Positions 1 to 8,849 are shown, counted from the stretch's first letter. The stretch is DNA of 64,000 nucleotides from an uncultured Clostridia bacterium (GCA_946500295.1 CAMMVF010000001.1:1-64000); one strand, 5' to 3'. The notes: generated by a model not told the origin, from the letters alone. Numbers and translations: made by a program.

Positions 1-105
1 GGGTATAATTGTTTCCGGCTATGTAGGTCGGCAGCAGACCATTACCTTATCATAATTAGCTGACGCGTGCATAAAATCAGTACAGCTTAAAATAATATAT
101 TTATC

Positions 106-131
106 CGAAGGGGCACGAAAGTGTCCCTTCG
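106..131 (+). terminator. Possible hairpin terminator
   Basis: An 11-bp stem (one G-U) closes a GAAA tetraloop and is followed by a short TCTGTTT tract. No gene is visible upstream inside the window, so it may end a transcript that enters from the left. The U-run is weak. Confidence 0.35.
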
Positions 132-135
132 TCTG

Positions 136-210
136 TTTAGATGTTCGCCTGTGTGACAAGCTCGTTTGAACACGCCTACAGCGGCGGGGGACATCGGCGA
201 CTTGGTTATA
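136..210 (-). repeat. Dispersed intergenic repeat family 1, copy A (internally deleted)
   Basis: Both conserved ends of the family are present (TTCGCCTGTGTGAC side and CGGCGACTTGGTTATA side), but the central hairpins are missing. Orientation is opposite to copies C-H. It lies directly upstream of the CYTH gene, whose ribosome binding site follows about 30 bp later. Confidence 0.75.
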
Positions 211-252
211 AAAAATTACAAATAGAGTTTTAATCGCATTAAGGAGGCGGAC

Positions 253-768
253 ATGAACAATCAGCCGATTGAAATCGAGAGAAAATTTTTGATTAAAATA
301 CCGGATATTAATACCCTGCGCTCCCAGCCGGGGTATTTTGAGACGAAATTTACTCAGCTGTATATAAGCTCCCCTGACGGAAAATCCAAAGGTGGGAGAA
401 TAAGAAAGAGCGTTTATAAGGATAGAACTGTGTATTTTAAAACGTATAAGAGAGATATTACAGCATTGAAACGAATTGAGATAGAGCGAGAGATAACCCA
501 GGAGGAATTTCAGCGCTTGTCGGGATATATTATGGAAGGGACAACGCCGATAATTAAGGTGCGCCACAGTTTTGAATTTGATGAAAAGCTGGTAGAGGTG
601 GATATCTATGAATTTTGGAGCGATAGAGCCACAGCTGAGGTTGAACTGAGTTCTGAGGATGAGCAACTGAGGTTGCCGAATTTCATTGAGGTTATTAAAG
701 AAATAACCTATGATAAACGCTATCGAAACTTTTCTTTGGCGAAAGCTCCGGTAATGGAAGAAATTTAA
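253..768 (+). CDS. CYTH domain protein (triphosphate tunnel enzyme)
   Basis: A 171-residue soluble protein of the CYTH/triphosphate-tunnel superfamily, whose members hydrolyse inorganic triphosphate or nucleoside/thiamine triphosphates, or more rarely make cAMP. The N-terminal signature EIERKFL (residues 8-14) is the family hallmark; later alternating charged strands (KTYKR, RIEIEREI, VEVDIYEFW) fit the acidic/basic lining of the tunnel. The start is supported by AAGGAGGCGG about 5 bp upstream. The length matches short bacterial stand-alone CYTH proteins. The gene stands alone between a family 1 repeat and a secreted protein, so context does not reveal the substrate. Family is confident; the reaction is not. 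Confidence 0.85.
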   Translation: MNNQPIEIERKFLIKIPDINTLRSQPGYFETKFTQLYISSPDGKSKGGRIRKSVYKDRTVYFKTYKRDITALKRIEIEREITQEEFQRLSGYIMEGTTPIIKVRHSFEFDEKLVEVDIYEFWSDRATAEVELSSEDEQLRLPNFIEVIKEITYDKRYRNFSLAKAPVMEEI

Positions 769-852
769 AATTTCCGTGCAAGGTAAATAAAATCTTACAA
801 TAGTATCGTTGCAAGCTTGGATGGGACAGGAGTAACTTGATTGTAATTGTTG

Positions 853-881
853 TTGACAAACTGTAATTATTTTGTTACAAT
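853..881 (+). promoter_or_regulatory. Sigma-A promoter of the dockerin/peptidase gene
   Basis: TTGACA, then exactly 17 bp, then TACAAT, located about 40 bp upstream of the start codon at 920. An AGGAG ribosome binding site follows. Confidence 0.8.
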
Positions 882-919
882 TCTGTATGTGGTAAATTTA
901 ATTACAGGAGAATCGTGTA

Positions 920-2236
920 ATGAAGCAATCAAAGAAGATACTTTCGATTATTACTGCATCTGCTTTGGCGATTAGCTGTACTGTCGGAGCTTCAGCGGTG
1001 CAGACTGAGGAGCTTTCGTCATCAGCATTAACAAAAACTGTTTACGGTGATGTAAATCACGACGGTTATGTTTCACTTGCCGACGCCATAAAGCTTATGC
1101 AGCACGCAATCGGTCAGAGCAAGATTTCCAATGATAATTTGACGGCTGCGGGAATGAGCAGCAATATACAGCTCAAGGATGCTCTTGAGGTTATGAAAAT
1201 AGCCAGCAACGGAAAAATTGTCCGTGTTAATGGGGTAAAGCTCGGCGCAAGCAGCAAGACGGTAAATGTGGGCGAAAGCTTTTCGCTGGGAGCCAGCGTT
1301 ACTCCGTCAAATGCAGCTAATAAAAATTTGGCTTATTCCTCATCAAATTCCTCTGTCGCTGTTGTTGATGCAAATGGCAAGGTTACAGCTAAGGGAGTCG
1401 GCAAAGCGACTATTACGGCTACTACGGTTGACGGAGGGTACAAGGCTTCGTGCTCGCTTACGGTGAGCGTAGTCAAGCCGAGCATTACGCAGAGCAGCGT
1501 TTCGCTGGATATTGGTCAGACTCAAAGCGTAAGCTATATGAGCAAATCTGCGGCGCCTTTTGATAATTACACTGTTAAAACCAGCAACAGCGCAGTGGTT
1601 TCCGCCTCGCGCTATGGCTCTACCGTAAAGCTGAAGGCGTTGAAATCCGGCTCGGCTACAGTAACCGTGACAGAGGTTAATACCGGTGCTAAAGACAGTG
1701 TGAAAGTCACTGTAAAAGCTGCGGAGACCTCAAATACGATCACGGTCAGCGGGGTTAAATATAATACTTGTGATAATTATTCAAGTAAATATCTGTATGA
1801 TCAAACAGATTACAGCAAGTTTGTTTCCGGCGGTTCAAACGCGGGATGCAGCGCTACGGCTGAGGCAATCGGCGCTTCCATGTATTATGGAAGAACGATT
1901 ACTCCGGACAGCTCCGAAATCGGCTGGATATATGGCGTAGGGGCGACTTTTTGGCTTGCCGACGTAAGATATAGCAATATGAGTGTTGATTCAAAGCTTA
2001 CGATAGCCTACAACCAGTTGAAAAAGGGCAATCCGAGCATTATAAACACTCTGAACTATTCAGATCATTGGGTGACTATCATAGGTATTAAGTCCACGGC
2101 GAATCCAAACGCTTTAAAAACATCGGATTTTCTGATTGCAAATCCGTGGGGCGGAACTTTGTCAAATCTTGAGACATATCTGAGTTCTACGGGAAGATAT
2201 ATCCCTTACAGCTACTCCATGAGAACATACGAATAA
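920..2236 (+). CDS. Secreted dockerin - Ig-like - C39/papain-like cysteine peptidase
   Basis: A 438-residue exported protein. Residues 1-26 form a signal peptide ending at ASA. Residues about 42-97 read as a type I dockerin: a good calcium loop (DVNHDGYVSLADA) followed by a degenerate second half lacking the usual D-N-D pattern. Two Ig-like (Big2-type) domains follow (about 100-185 and 186-270). The C-terminal third has a cysteine-peptidase layout: Cys in NAGCSATAEA, His in DHWVTIIGI, Asn in IANPWGG. Dockerins bind cohesins, so the product probably docks on a cellulosome-like scaffold or the cell surface. The dockerin is at the N-terminus, before the catalytic domain. No inhibitor or scaffoldin gene is adjacent. 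Peptidase activity is inferred from motifs. Confidence 0.8.
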   Translation: MKQSKKILSIITASALAISCTVGASAVQTEELSSSALTKTVYGDVNHDGYVSLADAIKLMQHAIGQSKISNDNLTAAGMSSNIQLKDALEVMKIASNGKIVRVNGVKLGASSKTVNVGESFSLGASVTPSNAANKNLAYSSSNSSVAVVDANGKVTAKGVGKATITATTVDGGYKASCSLTVSVVKPSITQSSVSLDIGQTQSVSYMSKSAAPFDNYTVKTSNSAVVSASRYGSTVKLKALKSGSATVTVTEVNTGAKDSVKVTVKAAETSNTITVSGVKYNTCDNYSSKYLYDQTDYSKFVSGGSNAGCSATAEAIGASMYYGRTITPDSSEIGWIYGVGATFWLADVRYSNMSVDSKLTIAYNQLKKGNPSIINTLNYSDHWVTIIGIKSTANPNALKTSDFLIANPWGGTLSNLETYLSSTGRYIPYSYSMRTYE

Positions 2237-2253
2237 TAATTTAATTATAGGTG

Positions 2254-2290
2254 CAGCCGCTTCGGAAACGAGGCGGCTGTTTTCAAATTT
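2254..2290 (+). terminator. Rho-independent terminator after the dockerin/peptidase gene
   Basis: Stem CAGCCGC/GCGGCTG closes a loop and is followed by TTTTCAAATTTTT. It ends 50 bp after the stop codon. Confidence 0.75.
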
Positions 2291-2297
2291 TTAAATC

Positions 2298-2466
2298 TTT
2301 AAATCTTCGCCCGCGTGACAAGCTCGTTTGATCACGCCAGCGACGATTGCAACCGTCGCTGGGGAGCTTTGCTCCTCAGTCTTTCGGCGGGGGATTATAA
2401 CCCCACCGAAAGACTGAATGTTCCCCGCCGCCTACAGAGGCGGGGAATATCGGCGGCCTGGTTATA
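2298..2466 (-). repeat. Dispersed intergenic repeat family 1, copy B (full length)
   Basis: One of the longest copies, about 169 bp. It starts TTTAAATCTTCGCC, contains three nested hairpins (CAGCGACG...CGTCGCTG, GGAGC/GCTCC and a long GGCGGGG...CCCCACC palindrome), and ends GGCCTGGTTATA. It occupies the whole gap before the PH-domain gene, whose TTG start lies 11 bp beyond it. Confidence 0.85.
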
Positions 2467-2476
2467 AGGACTTATA

Positions 2477-2950
2477 TTGAGCAAACTATATAGGGTGATT
2501 TTTGTGAAGCTTACGGCGGCAAATAAATACTCTGGATTGCTTTTTGTCAGAGCTGCGGTTGGCATAGTGGTAACGGGTTTTTTGTGCGGAGCGGTAGCGG
2601 CGTTTTCATTTACAGTGGCGTATATACTTGGGGCGCTTAGCATTATTGCTTATTTGTTTATTATTTTCTTTTATATATCCCGTTTTACAAAGTCGATACA
2701 ACTTCACATAGACGACGAGCTTTTTAGATTGCGAAAGGGAGTTATCTTTGTTAGAGTTTGTTCGCTGCCGCTGAGCTGTGTAAGATTTTTTGATATTCGC
2801 CATAGCTTGTTGTCAGGGCTTTTTGGAGTGTGCAGTGTGGTTTTTTACACTGCGTCAGGCAGGGTGAGAGCCTGCGGACTTGATATAGATGAGGCGTTGA
2901 GCCTCACAGCAGTGGTGGAGGCGGCGATTTATGAAGAGATTAAGGATTGA
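2477..2950 (+). CDS. Bacterial PH-domain membrane protein (YdbS-like)
   Basis: 157 residues with two hydrophobic segments near the N-terminus (about 23-45 and 50-70), then a beta-rich region (IQLHIDDELFRLRKGVIF, LPLSCVRFFDI) typical of bPH_2/YdbS-like proteins. The start is TTG with AAGGA just upstream; GTG codons at 2492 or 2501 are alternatives. It overlaps the next gene by 20 bp. In Firmicutes, ydbS and ydbT sit together and their products are thought to form one membrane complex; in Bacillus they are linked to bacteriocin resistance. Function here is inferred from this pairing. Confidence 0.7.
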   Translation: MSKLYRVIFVKLTAANKYSGLLFVRAAVGIVVTGFLCGAVAAFSFTVAYILGALSIIAYLFIIFFYISRFTKSIQLHIDDELFRLRKGVIFVRVCSLPLSCVRFFDIRHSLLSGLFGVCSVVFYTASGRVRACGLDIDEALSLTAVVEAAIYEEIKD

Positions 2951-4328
2951 TAAGGGGCGCAGGGTACATTTGTTCTCTATTGTGATATCCCTGTACAAAA
3001 ACGCCTTTTTGCTCTTGATACCGCTTGTGCAATTTTTATTATTTCGACCTGAGGATTTTTGGGGTATGGTCGCAAGTGGAAGTGTAAACGTAATCACAGC
3101 CACCGTTGTAGTCACATATATTATATTGAAGTATAAATTCACCTATTTGGATTGCGACGGCTCAAGGCTGATATATGGCAAAGGTATGCTGTTTCGGAGA
3201 AAAAGGGTAATTTTCGGCGGGAAAATAAACGGAACTGCCGTAAAAAGCGGAGGTGCGGCGGGCGTTTTCGGTGCGGTTTTATACTGCTGCGACGCAGATA
3301 CGGGCAGATTCGCGGTCAAAGAGTATTTGAAGCGAAAGCACGGGGCGGTGATTCAGAACCGGAGTGAGAGCGATGTTGTAAAAAAATGCGGGACAGTGCA
3401 CTGCCTTGCCGCCGCTGCTGACGCCACCAGTGCATTTTCCGGGATACTTTTGGCAGTGCCGTTTTTGAGACGAGCCGCTGTTGTTGCAGGCGATACTTTA
3501 AACTCGGGGCTATATACGGGGCTGAGCCTGTGGTCGCAGATAGCTTCACAGCTTTTGCCTCCTATAGTCGCTTCGGTGACGGGCTTGATTGTCTTTGGTT
3601 ATATCGTCGCCTTTACCTATGAATTTTTGAGGCACTGGGGAGCAAAAATATCTCTTGGCGGAGGAGAGCTTAAGGTTTCAAGAGGCATTATATGGAGGGT
3701 AAGAATTGAACAGCGGCTCGATGAAATCTCCGGTTTATGCTGTGAGCAGGGGCTGGTAGGCCTTATTTTTAACGTGAAAAAAGACGTCGTACTTCTGAGT
3801 ACAGCGAGAAAAGTCAGCTCGGAGAGGGAACTTTTAAATTTTGAAAGGGGCGCTGTCAAGAAATTTTCCGATTGGGATTGTATCCAGCCGGGAAAAGGCA
3901 GTCTGTTCTCCTTTGTCTGGCTTCCACTTGTTCTGACTCTGGGTGCTGTCACAGCGGCGTTTTACCTAAGATCAACCGGTAAGGAGATTGCCGTTTCAGT
4001 CGTGCTCACGGCAGTGACCCCGCTTTGTCTTTTGTGGCTTTTGTTTAGGGCGGCGGCGTTTGAGCGCACCTTTTTATATAAGTCTGGAGAGAAAATCGTT
4101 TTGGGTTTTCATCAGGGGCTTAGGCTGATAAATTTATATTTGACCCTCGACTGTATAAGTTCTGTCGTGGTAAGTCAAAACCCGTTTCAACATTTTTTCG
4201 GAAGTTGTAATGTAAGGGTGTATCTACGCAACAGACGTGCGCCGATTTTGCTAAAGCGGCTGAGTATAAAAAATATATCTTCGGTCAAATTAGCTGATTC
4301 TATTTTTAAGTCGCGGAAAATATATTAA
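2931..4328 (+). CDS. Bacterial PH-domain membrane protein (YdbT-like)
   Basis: 465 residues, several transmembrane helices in pairs (about 18-60, 160-230, 325-375) separating repeated PH-like modules; the phrase 'LGGGELKVSRGIIWRVRIE' and 'KIVLGFHQGLRLINLYLTLD' are the typical bPH_2 strand pattern. It starts inside the end of the preceding gene with GGAGG upstream, so the two are translationally coupled. The pair matches the YdbS/YdbT arrangement. Biochemical role unknown; membrane location is clear from hydrophobicity. Confidence 0.7.
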   Translation: MKRLRIDKGRRVHLFSIVISLYKNAFLLLIPLVQFLLFRPEDFWGMVASGSVNVITATVVVTYIILKYKFTYLDCDGSRLIYGKGMLFRRKRVIFGGKINGTAVKSGGAAGVFGAVLYCCDADTGRFAVKEYLKRKHGAVIQNRSESDVVKKCGTVHCLAAAADATSAFSGILLAVPFLRRAAVVAGDTLNSGLYTGLSLWSQIASQLLPPIVASVTGLIVFGYIVAFTYEFLRHWGAKISLGGGELKVSRGIIWRVRIEQRLDEISGLCCEQGLVGLIFNVKKDVVLLSTARKVSSERELLNFERGAVKKFSDWDCIQPGKGSLFSFVWLPLVLTLGAVTAAFYLRSTGKEIAVSVVLTAVTPLCLLWLLFRAAAFERTFLYKSGEKIVLGFHQGLRLINLYLTLDCISSVVVSQNPFQHFFGSCNVRVYLRNRRAPILLKRLSIKNISSVKLADSIFKSRKIY

Positions 4329-4475
4329 ATATGCCGGTATTGTAAAGCTAAGAGTTGATTTTGCAATATAAAAATAGAAACTTGTTAAATTAGCACAGTT
4401 TTCCTGCTTATATTGGAAAAACTGGGGCGAGTATGCAAGTTTAAATAAAAATCCTGCAAAACCCTTAAAAAAGAG

Positions 4476-4504
4476 TTGACAAATCAAAAGAGATGATATA
4501 TACT
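4476..4504 (+). promoter_or_regulatory. Sigma-A promoter of glutamine synthetase
   Basis: TTGACA, 17 bp, TATACT. The predicted transcript starts near 4511, giving a leader of about 85 nt before the start codon at 4598. Confidence 0.8.
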
Positions 4505-4524
4505 TTAGTCGTAAACACAGCAAC

Positions 4525-4557
4525 GGCGCTGGGACTTAGGTCCTTGCGCCATTTTTG
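4525..4557 (+). terminator. Leader terminator (attenuator) ahead of glutamine synthetase
   Basis: GGCGC and GCGCC arms close an 11-position stem (one U-U mismatch, one G-U) with loop TTAG, followed by ATTTTTG. It lies between promoter and coding region, so it would abort the transcript unless overridden. Clostridial glutamine synthetase leaders are known targets of antitermination (ANTAR-type regulators); no such regulator is in this window. Confidence 0.6.
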
Positions 4558-4597
4558 TTAATCAGACAATTTTTAAACAGGATAGGAGAGTTTTAAA

Positions 4598-6697
4598 ATG
4601 TCAAAAGTAATCAACGTTCCCGAAATTTTCGGAAGCATGGTTTTCGACGATGTAACCATGAAGGAGCGTCTTCCCAAGCAGACCTATAAAGCCCTGAAAA
4701 AGACTATTCAGGACGGCGATGCCCTTGACCCGAATGTTGCAACAATAGTTGCTAACGCTATGAAGGACTGGGCTGTAGAGAAGGGCGCTACCCACTACAC
4801 TCACTGGTTCCAGCCGATGACAGGTATCACCGCCGAGAAGCACGACAGCTTTATTAATCCGACCGATGACGGCAGGGTAATAATGGAGTTTTCGGGTAAG
4901 GAGCTTATTAAGGGCGAGCCTGACGCATCATCTTTCCCTTCAGGCGGAATAAGAGCTACTTTTGAGGCCAGAGGTTACACAGCATGGGATCCGACCTCAT
5001 ACGCATTTATTAAAGACGGAACACTGTGCATACCTACCGCTTTCTGTTCATACACAGGCGAGGTTCTTGACAAGAAAACTCCCCTCCTCCGTTCGATGGA
5101 GAGAATCAGCGCTGAGGCAATAAGAGTACTGAGACTTTTCGGCGATACAGAGACTACAAGAGTAGTTACCACCGTTGGCTGTGAGCAGGAGTACTTCCTC
5201 ATTGACAAGGATCTTTACGAGCAGAGAAAAGACCTCATCTTTACCGGAAGAACACTTTTTGGAGCTAAGGCACCGAAGGGGCAGGAGCTTGAGGATCATT
5301 ACTTCGGAGCTATCAGGCCGAGAGTAGTTGAGTACATGGCTGACCTCGACCAGGAGCTTTGGAAGCTCGGCATTTTGGCAAAAACAAAGCATAACGAGGT
5401 TGCTCCGGCTCAGCACGAGCTTGCTCCTATATTCTCAACATCAAACATTGCTACTGATCACAACCAGTTGACAATGGAGATAATGAAGAAAACCGCCGAG
5501 AAGCACGGCATGGTTTGCCTGCTTCATGAAAAGCCGTTTGCAGGAGTAAACGGAAGCGGTAAGCACAACAACTGGTCAATTTCGACCAACACAGGCAAAA
5601 ACCTCCTCGACCCCGGCAAATCGCCTGCTGAAAACAAGCAGTTCCTGCTCTTCCTCGCCGCAGTTATCAAGGGCGTAGACGAGTATCAGGATTTACTCAG
5701 GGTTTCCGTTGCGTCTGCAGGAAACGACCACCGTCTCGGAGCTAACGAGGCTCCTCCGGCAATCATCTCCATGTTTATCGGTGACGATTTGCAGGCCGTA
5801 GTTGATTCTATTATCGGCGGCAAGGAGTATTCAAACGACAGCTCAAAGAAGTTGCAGCTCGGTTCTAATGTATTGCCTGACTTTATCAGAGATACAACCG
5901 ACAGAAACCGTACTTCTCCGTTTGCATTTACAGGCAACAAGTTTGAGTTCCGTATGCTCGGTTCAGCTCTGAACATTGCCTGCCCGAATATCATGCTCAA
6001 CACAATAGTTGCTGAGGAGCTTGCTCAGTTTGCTGATGAGCTTGAGAAGGCAGATGACTTTGATACAGCCGTAATGGATGTTATCAAAAAGGCTATTTCT
6101 GAGCATCAGAGAATCATTTTCAACGGCAACAACTATTCCGAAGAGTGGGTAGCAGAGGCAGAGAGAAGAGGACTTTCAAACCTTCGCACAACACCGGAGG
6201 CATTCAAGAGATATCTCACACCGAAGAATGTAGAGCTGTTTGTTAAGCACAGGGTTTACACCGAGGTTGAGCTTAACTCAAGATGCGAGATCCTGCTTGA
6301 AAACTATGCTAAAATTATTAATATAGAGGCGGAGACAATGCTCGATATGGCTAAGAGAGATATTCTCCCGGCTGTATCAGGATATGTAAGAGAGCTTACA
6401 GATACAGCACTTGCCAAGAAGGCTTTGAGTGATTCAATTCCCTGCGATGCTGAGACTGAAATTGTTGATAAGCTTTCTAAGCTTCTCTCCTGCTTTGCAA
6501 AGAAGATTGCAGCCCTTGAGGAGGTCTTGATCAAGGCTAAAGATGTAGAGGGAGATCAGGAAATCGCAGACTTCTATCAGCAGGAGGTATTCGCTGCAAT
6601 GCAGGAGCTGAGAGCTGTAGGCGATGAGATGGAGACCAGCGTATCGTCTGAATACTGGCCTTATCCGACATACGGCGATTTGCTCTTCAGCGTTTGA
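4598..6697 (+). CDS. glnN: Glutamine synthetase type III
   Basis: 699 residues, the usual size for GSIII rather than the 440-470 residues of GSI. It makes glutamine from glutamate, ammonium and ATP in the cytoplasm. The GSIII signature [12 protein letters not shown] lies near residue 323; [15 protein letters not shown] and [16 protein letters not shown] are further active-site blocks with metal- and ATP-binding residues. GATAGGAGAG precedes the ATG. Monocistronic: own promoter, leader terminator, and a strong terminator after the gene. Type III enzymes are typical of Ruminococcus, Bacteroides and cyanobacteria. The leader hairpin suggests attenuation control by nitrogen status. Confidence 0.97.
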   Translation: MSKVINVPEIFGSMVFDDVTMKERLPKQTYKALKKTIQDGDALDPNVATIVANAMKDWAVEKGATHYTHWFQPMTGITAEKHDSFINPTDDGRVIMEFSGKELIKGEPDASSFPSGGIRATFEARGYTAWDPTSYAFIKDGTLCIPTAFCSYTGEVLDKKTPLLRSMERISAEAIRVLRLFGDTETTRVVTTVGCEQEYFLIDKDLYEQRKDLIFTGRTLFGAKAPKGQELEDHYFGAIRPRVVEYMADLDQELWKLGILAKTKHNEVAPAQHELAPIFSTSNIATDHNQLTMEIMKKTAEKHGMVCLLHEKPFAGVNGSGKHNNWSISTNTGKNLLDPGKSPAENKQFLLFLAAVIKGVDEYQDLLRVSVASAGNDHRLGANEAPPAIISMFIGDDLQAVVDSIIGGKEYSNDSSKKLQLGSNVLPDFIRDTTDRNRTSPFAFTGNKFEFRMLGSALNIACPNIMLNTIVAEELAQFADELEKADDFDTAVMDVIKKAISEHQRIIFNGNNYSEEWVAEAERRGLSNLRTTPEAFKRYLTPKNVELFVKHRVYTEVELNSRCEILLENYAKIINIEAETMLDMAKRDILPAVSGYVRELTDTALAKKALSDSIPCDAETEIVDKLSKLLSCFAKKIAALEEVLIKAKDVEGDQEIADFYQQEVFAAMQELRAVGDEMETSVSSEYWPYPTYGDLLFSV

Positions 6698-6770
6698 TAA
6701 TGAGAGTGAATAGCTCTGTGTAGCGCTTGGTGGCGACAGTTAATTTAGCCCTATCCTTTTTAATTCACAT

Positions 6771-6822
6771 AACAAGAAAAGTCCCGTGGAGGTAAAACTC
6801 ATCGGGCTTTTCTTGTTATTTA
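6771..6822 (+). terminator. Terminator of glutamine synthetase
   Basis: Long stem AACAAGAAAAGTCCCG / CGGGCTTTTCTTGTT with one bulge, followed by ATTTATG. The stem also contains A- and T-runs and may work in both directions. Confidence 0.75.
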
Positions 6823-6954
6823 TGAAATAGTCGGAACGGATAATTTTTTTGAAAGGTTGACCTGGCGCAGCTTAATGTTTAGGCTTTAGGAGAAATCACG
6901 AGTATTTATTAAAGCTTGTCTTGCAGCCGCAAGCCGATTTTTATGCAAAGGGAC

Positions 6955-6983
6955 TTGCGCTGATGATGCGGTTATGGTATAAT
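6955..6983 (+). promoter_or_regulatory. Promoter of tRNA-Val
   Basis: TTGCGC, 17 bp, TATAAT, 20 bp upstream of the mature tRNA 5' end. Confidence 0.7.
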
Positions 6984-7003
6984 ACCAAAGTCAGCTTAAA
7001 TAT

Positions 7004-7080
7004 GAAGGCGTAGCTCAGTTGGTTAGAGTACTTGCTTGACATGCAAGGGGTCGGTGGTTCAAGTCCACTCGTCTTCACCA
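7004..7080 (+). tRNA. tRNA-Val (anticodon GAC)
   Basis: 77-nt cloverleaf: acceptor GAAGGCG/CGTCTTC, D-arm GCTCAGTTGGTTAGAG, anticodon stem CTTGC/GCAAG around loop TTGACAT, T-arm GGTGGTTCAAGTCCACT, and an encoded CCA end. The anticodon GAC reads GUC/GUU valine codons. Confidence 0.95.
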
Positions 7081-7112
7081 AAAAAAGCGTTGCCTGTGCA
7101 GCGCTTTTTTTC
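7081..7112 (+). terminator. Terminator of tRNA-Val
   Basis: Stem AAAAAAGCGTTGC / GCAGCGCTTTTTT with loop CTGT, starting immediately after the CCA end. Confidence 0.85.
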
Positions 7113-7194
7113 AATGATCTTTTTAAAATGTATGATAATATATCTACTATATCAAAGTTGCTTTGCTTCGATTTAAATAAAATGCAGGCGCACA

Positions 7195-7222
7195 AAAGGG
7201 CTTCCCCAAATGGGGAAGCCCG
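7195..7222 (-). terminator. Terminator of the CBS-domain gene
   Basis: Perfect 10-bp stem GGGCTTCCCC/GGGGAAGCCC. On the minus strand it is followed by TTTTGTG. Confidence 0.7.
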
Positions 7223-7247
7223 TGTATATTGTCTATATATTTACGAC

Positions 7248-7688
7248 TCAGACGCTAACCTCTATAAGCGAGGCTATTGCTTCGTCTACGGCCTTTTTGT
7301 TGTAATAATACTTAATTATGTCACTCCTGGTAACAATCCCCATAAATACCCCTCTGTCGTCGATTACAGGCACGAAGTTTTGATCCATTACCCTCATAAG
7401 AAGGGTTTCTATCGGAGTTGTGATGGTTACAGGGGGATTAAATCCCTTGCGAAGGATGTCCTTAACAGTGTATTCCTCCTGCTTTTTAATGGAGCGGTTG
7501 TTGCAGTCAAGAATATGCCACAGAAAGTCTCCTTCGTTTACCGTGCCGACGTACTCTCCGTTTTGGGCTATAACCGGTATAGCTGTGTAGCCGTGGTAGC
7601 GCATTTTTTCAAGACCCTGTCTGATTGTATTGTCTTCGTATATATAGGCAACGTCACATTTTGGCTTTAACAGCATGATGATGTTCAT
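7248..7688 (-). CDS. Two-CBS-domain protein
   Basis: 146 residues consisting almost only of two CBS motifs: residues about 1-60 (ending VGTVNEGDFLWHIL) and about 75-140 (ending MGIVTRSDIIKYYY). CBS pairs bind adenosine nucleotides and act as energy-sensing modules; stand-alone proteins of this kind often modulate partners in trans. The ORF track begins further upstream, but the ATG at 7688 follows AAAGGAGGTG by a sensible distance, whereas the longer N-terminus has no binding site. It is monocistronic with its own terminator; no partner is evident next door. Confidence 0.85.
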   Translation of the reverse strand: MNIIMLLKPKCDVAYIYEDNTIRQGLEKMRYHGYTAIPVIAQNGEYVGTVNEGDFLWHILDCNNRSIKKQEEYTVKDILRKGFNPPVTITTPIETLLMRVMDQNFVPVIDDRGVFMGIVTRSDIIKYYYNKKAVDEAIASLIEVSV

Positions 7689-7934
7689 TTTATTTGTTTT
7701 CACCTCCTTTTTCCAGCATTCATTATACCAAATTATAGAGTTGATATAAAGATAATTCGTGAACATTTCTTAAAAAATGTTACTTCCATACTATTTCAGG
7801 CTTTTCAAGCCTTTGCCGGGTGATTGTATATAGAGCTAAATTTGCAGGTGAAGCCGGTTTTACCTGCGGTTTGTGTGTGCAAAAGAAGGAGTGGGGATAG
7901 CTGTCAAAGCTTGCTGATTAGGCGGATAACTGTT

Positions 7935-8013
7935 GCATACACAGATACTCGGATTTAACCGAGCACATATCATTATATTATATGTGCTAATCGGAAATTG
8001 TCGAAGTGTATGC
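7935..8013. other. Nested inverted-repeat element in the 7.7-8.2 kb gap
   Basis: Outer arms GCATACAC and GTGTATGC enclose CTCGGATTTAACCGAG and GCACATAT...ATATGTGC hairpins. An alternative pairing joins CCGA with TCGG around the second hairpin. No convincing ORF exists in 7689-8192. It may be a small structured RNA or a decayed element; direction is unknown. Confidence 0.35.
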
Positions 8014-8038
8014 CTTGATAAAAATAAATTATGCGACA

Positions 8039-8073
8039 ACAAAAGCTGCGGGGCTTTCCGCAGCTTTTAACAC
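8039..8073 (-). terminator. Likely terminator of the GNAT gene
   Basis: AAAAGCTGCGG / CCGCAGCTTTT stem. On the minus strand it lies 120 bp after the acetyltransferase stop and is followed by GTTGTCGC. It could also serve plus-strand transcripts from the preceding gap. Confidence 0.45.
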
Positions 8074-8192
8074 AGGTTGTGTTGAATAAATGAAGAGTTA
8101 TGGAAACGGATTTGCATCCGACGAAATATGCTCGTGATTTTAAAGTTGACGTACCCTATATGGGTAAATCGGCAGTTGCGTTCGGGAAAATC

Positions 8193-8684
8193 TCAAACAG
8201 CTTTCACCATTATATAATCATCCATCACGAAGCCGTTACCAATATCGGTCACAATGCTCTTTTCTTCATAAAAGCCCAGATGCTTATACACATTAATGGC
8301 AAGCTCGTTGTGCTTGTTTACAGTGAGGTAAACGGCCGATTTACCGTTTTCTTTGGCGAACTTTACCTCTTGATCAAACATAGCCCTGCCAACGCCAAGT
8401 CCTCGATATTCTTTTTTAACATAGAGCTTGCTGATAAACAGCCTTTCGCTTTCGAGCTTGTAGCAGCTGTAGCCTACGAGCTTGGAGTCAACATAAGGCC
8501 CTATGTACTGAACGCCCTCTGCCATCTGCTGTCTTATTGCCTGCTCGCTTTGAAATTTATCGAGCATATAGTCCACCTGCGCTTGACCTATTATCGGGAG
8601 AAAATGCTCGTTCCATATCTCTCGTGCCGTCGTTGCAAGTTCCGGGGCGTTGTTTGAGTTCATTTTTTTGATTGCTATTTCCAT
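8193..8684 (-). CDS. GNAT family N-acetyltransferase
   Basis: 163 residues with the GNAT fold. The acetyl-CoA loop (motif A) is seen as LYVKKEYRGLGVGRAMF at about 90-107, matching the R/Q-x-x-G-x-G/A pattern; the C-terminal block NVYKHLGFYEEKS is motif B. It transfers an acetyl group from acetyl-CoA to an amine, substrate unknown. GGAAGG lies upstream of the ATG. It is transcribed alone and divergently from the NifU-like/GGGtGRT pair, separated by 210 bp. Confidence 0.85.
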   Translation of the reverse strand: MEIAIKKMNSNNAPELATTAREIWNEHFLPIIGQAQVDYMLDKFQSEQAIRQQMAEGVQYIGPYVDSKLVGYSCYKLESERLFISKLYVKKEYRGLGVGRAMFDQEVKFAKENGKSAVYLTVNKHNELAINVYKHLGFYEEKSIVTDIGNGFVMDDYIMVKAV

Positions 8685-8815
8685 GTTTACCGTCCTTCCA
8701 AATCAGTGTTTACTCATTATTTACTATACTATCACAGTCTCGACATAATTCGCAATACTTAGAGCAATATTGGGCGGATATGGCAAATTTTTTGCGGTTA
8801 GTCTTATCAAACCAC

Positions 8816-8844
8816 TTGATAATACGAGGTGGATTGCTTATAAT
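8816..8844 (+). promoter_or_regulatory. Promoter of the NifU-like/GGGtGRT operon
   Basis: TTGATA, 17 bp, TATAAT. Only 51 bp upstream of the start codon. Confidence 0.8.
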
Positions 8845-8849
8845 TAAAG

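Noticed and set aside
7032-7670. Plus-strand ORF of 212 aa
   Set aside because: It runs antisense through the CBS-domain gene and starts inside tRNA-Val; the protein sequence has no family likeness.
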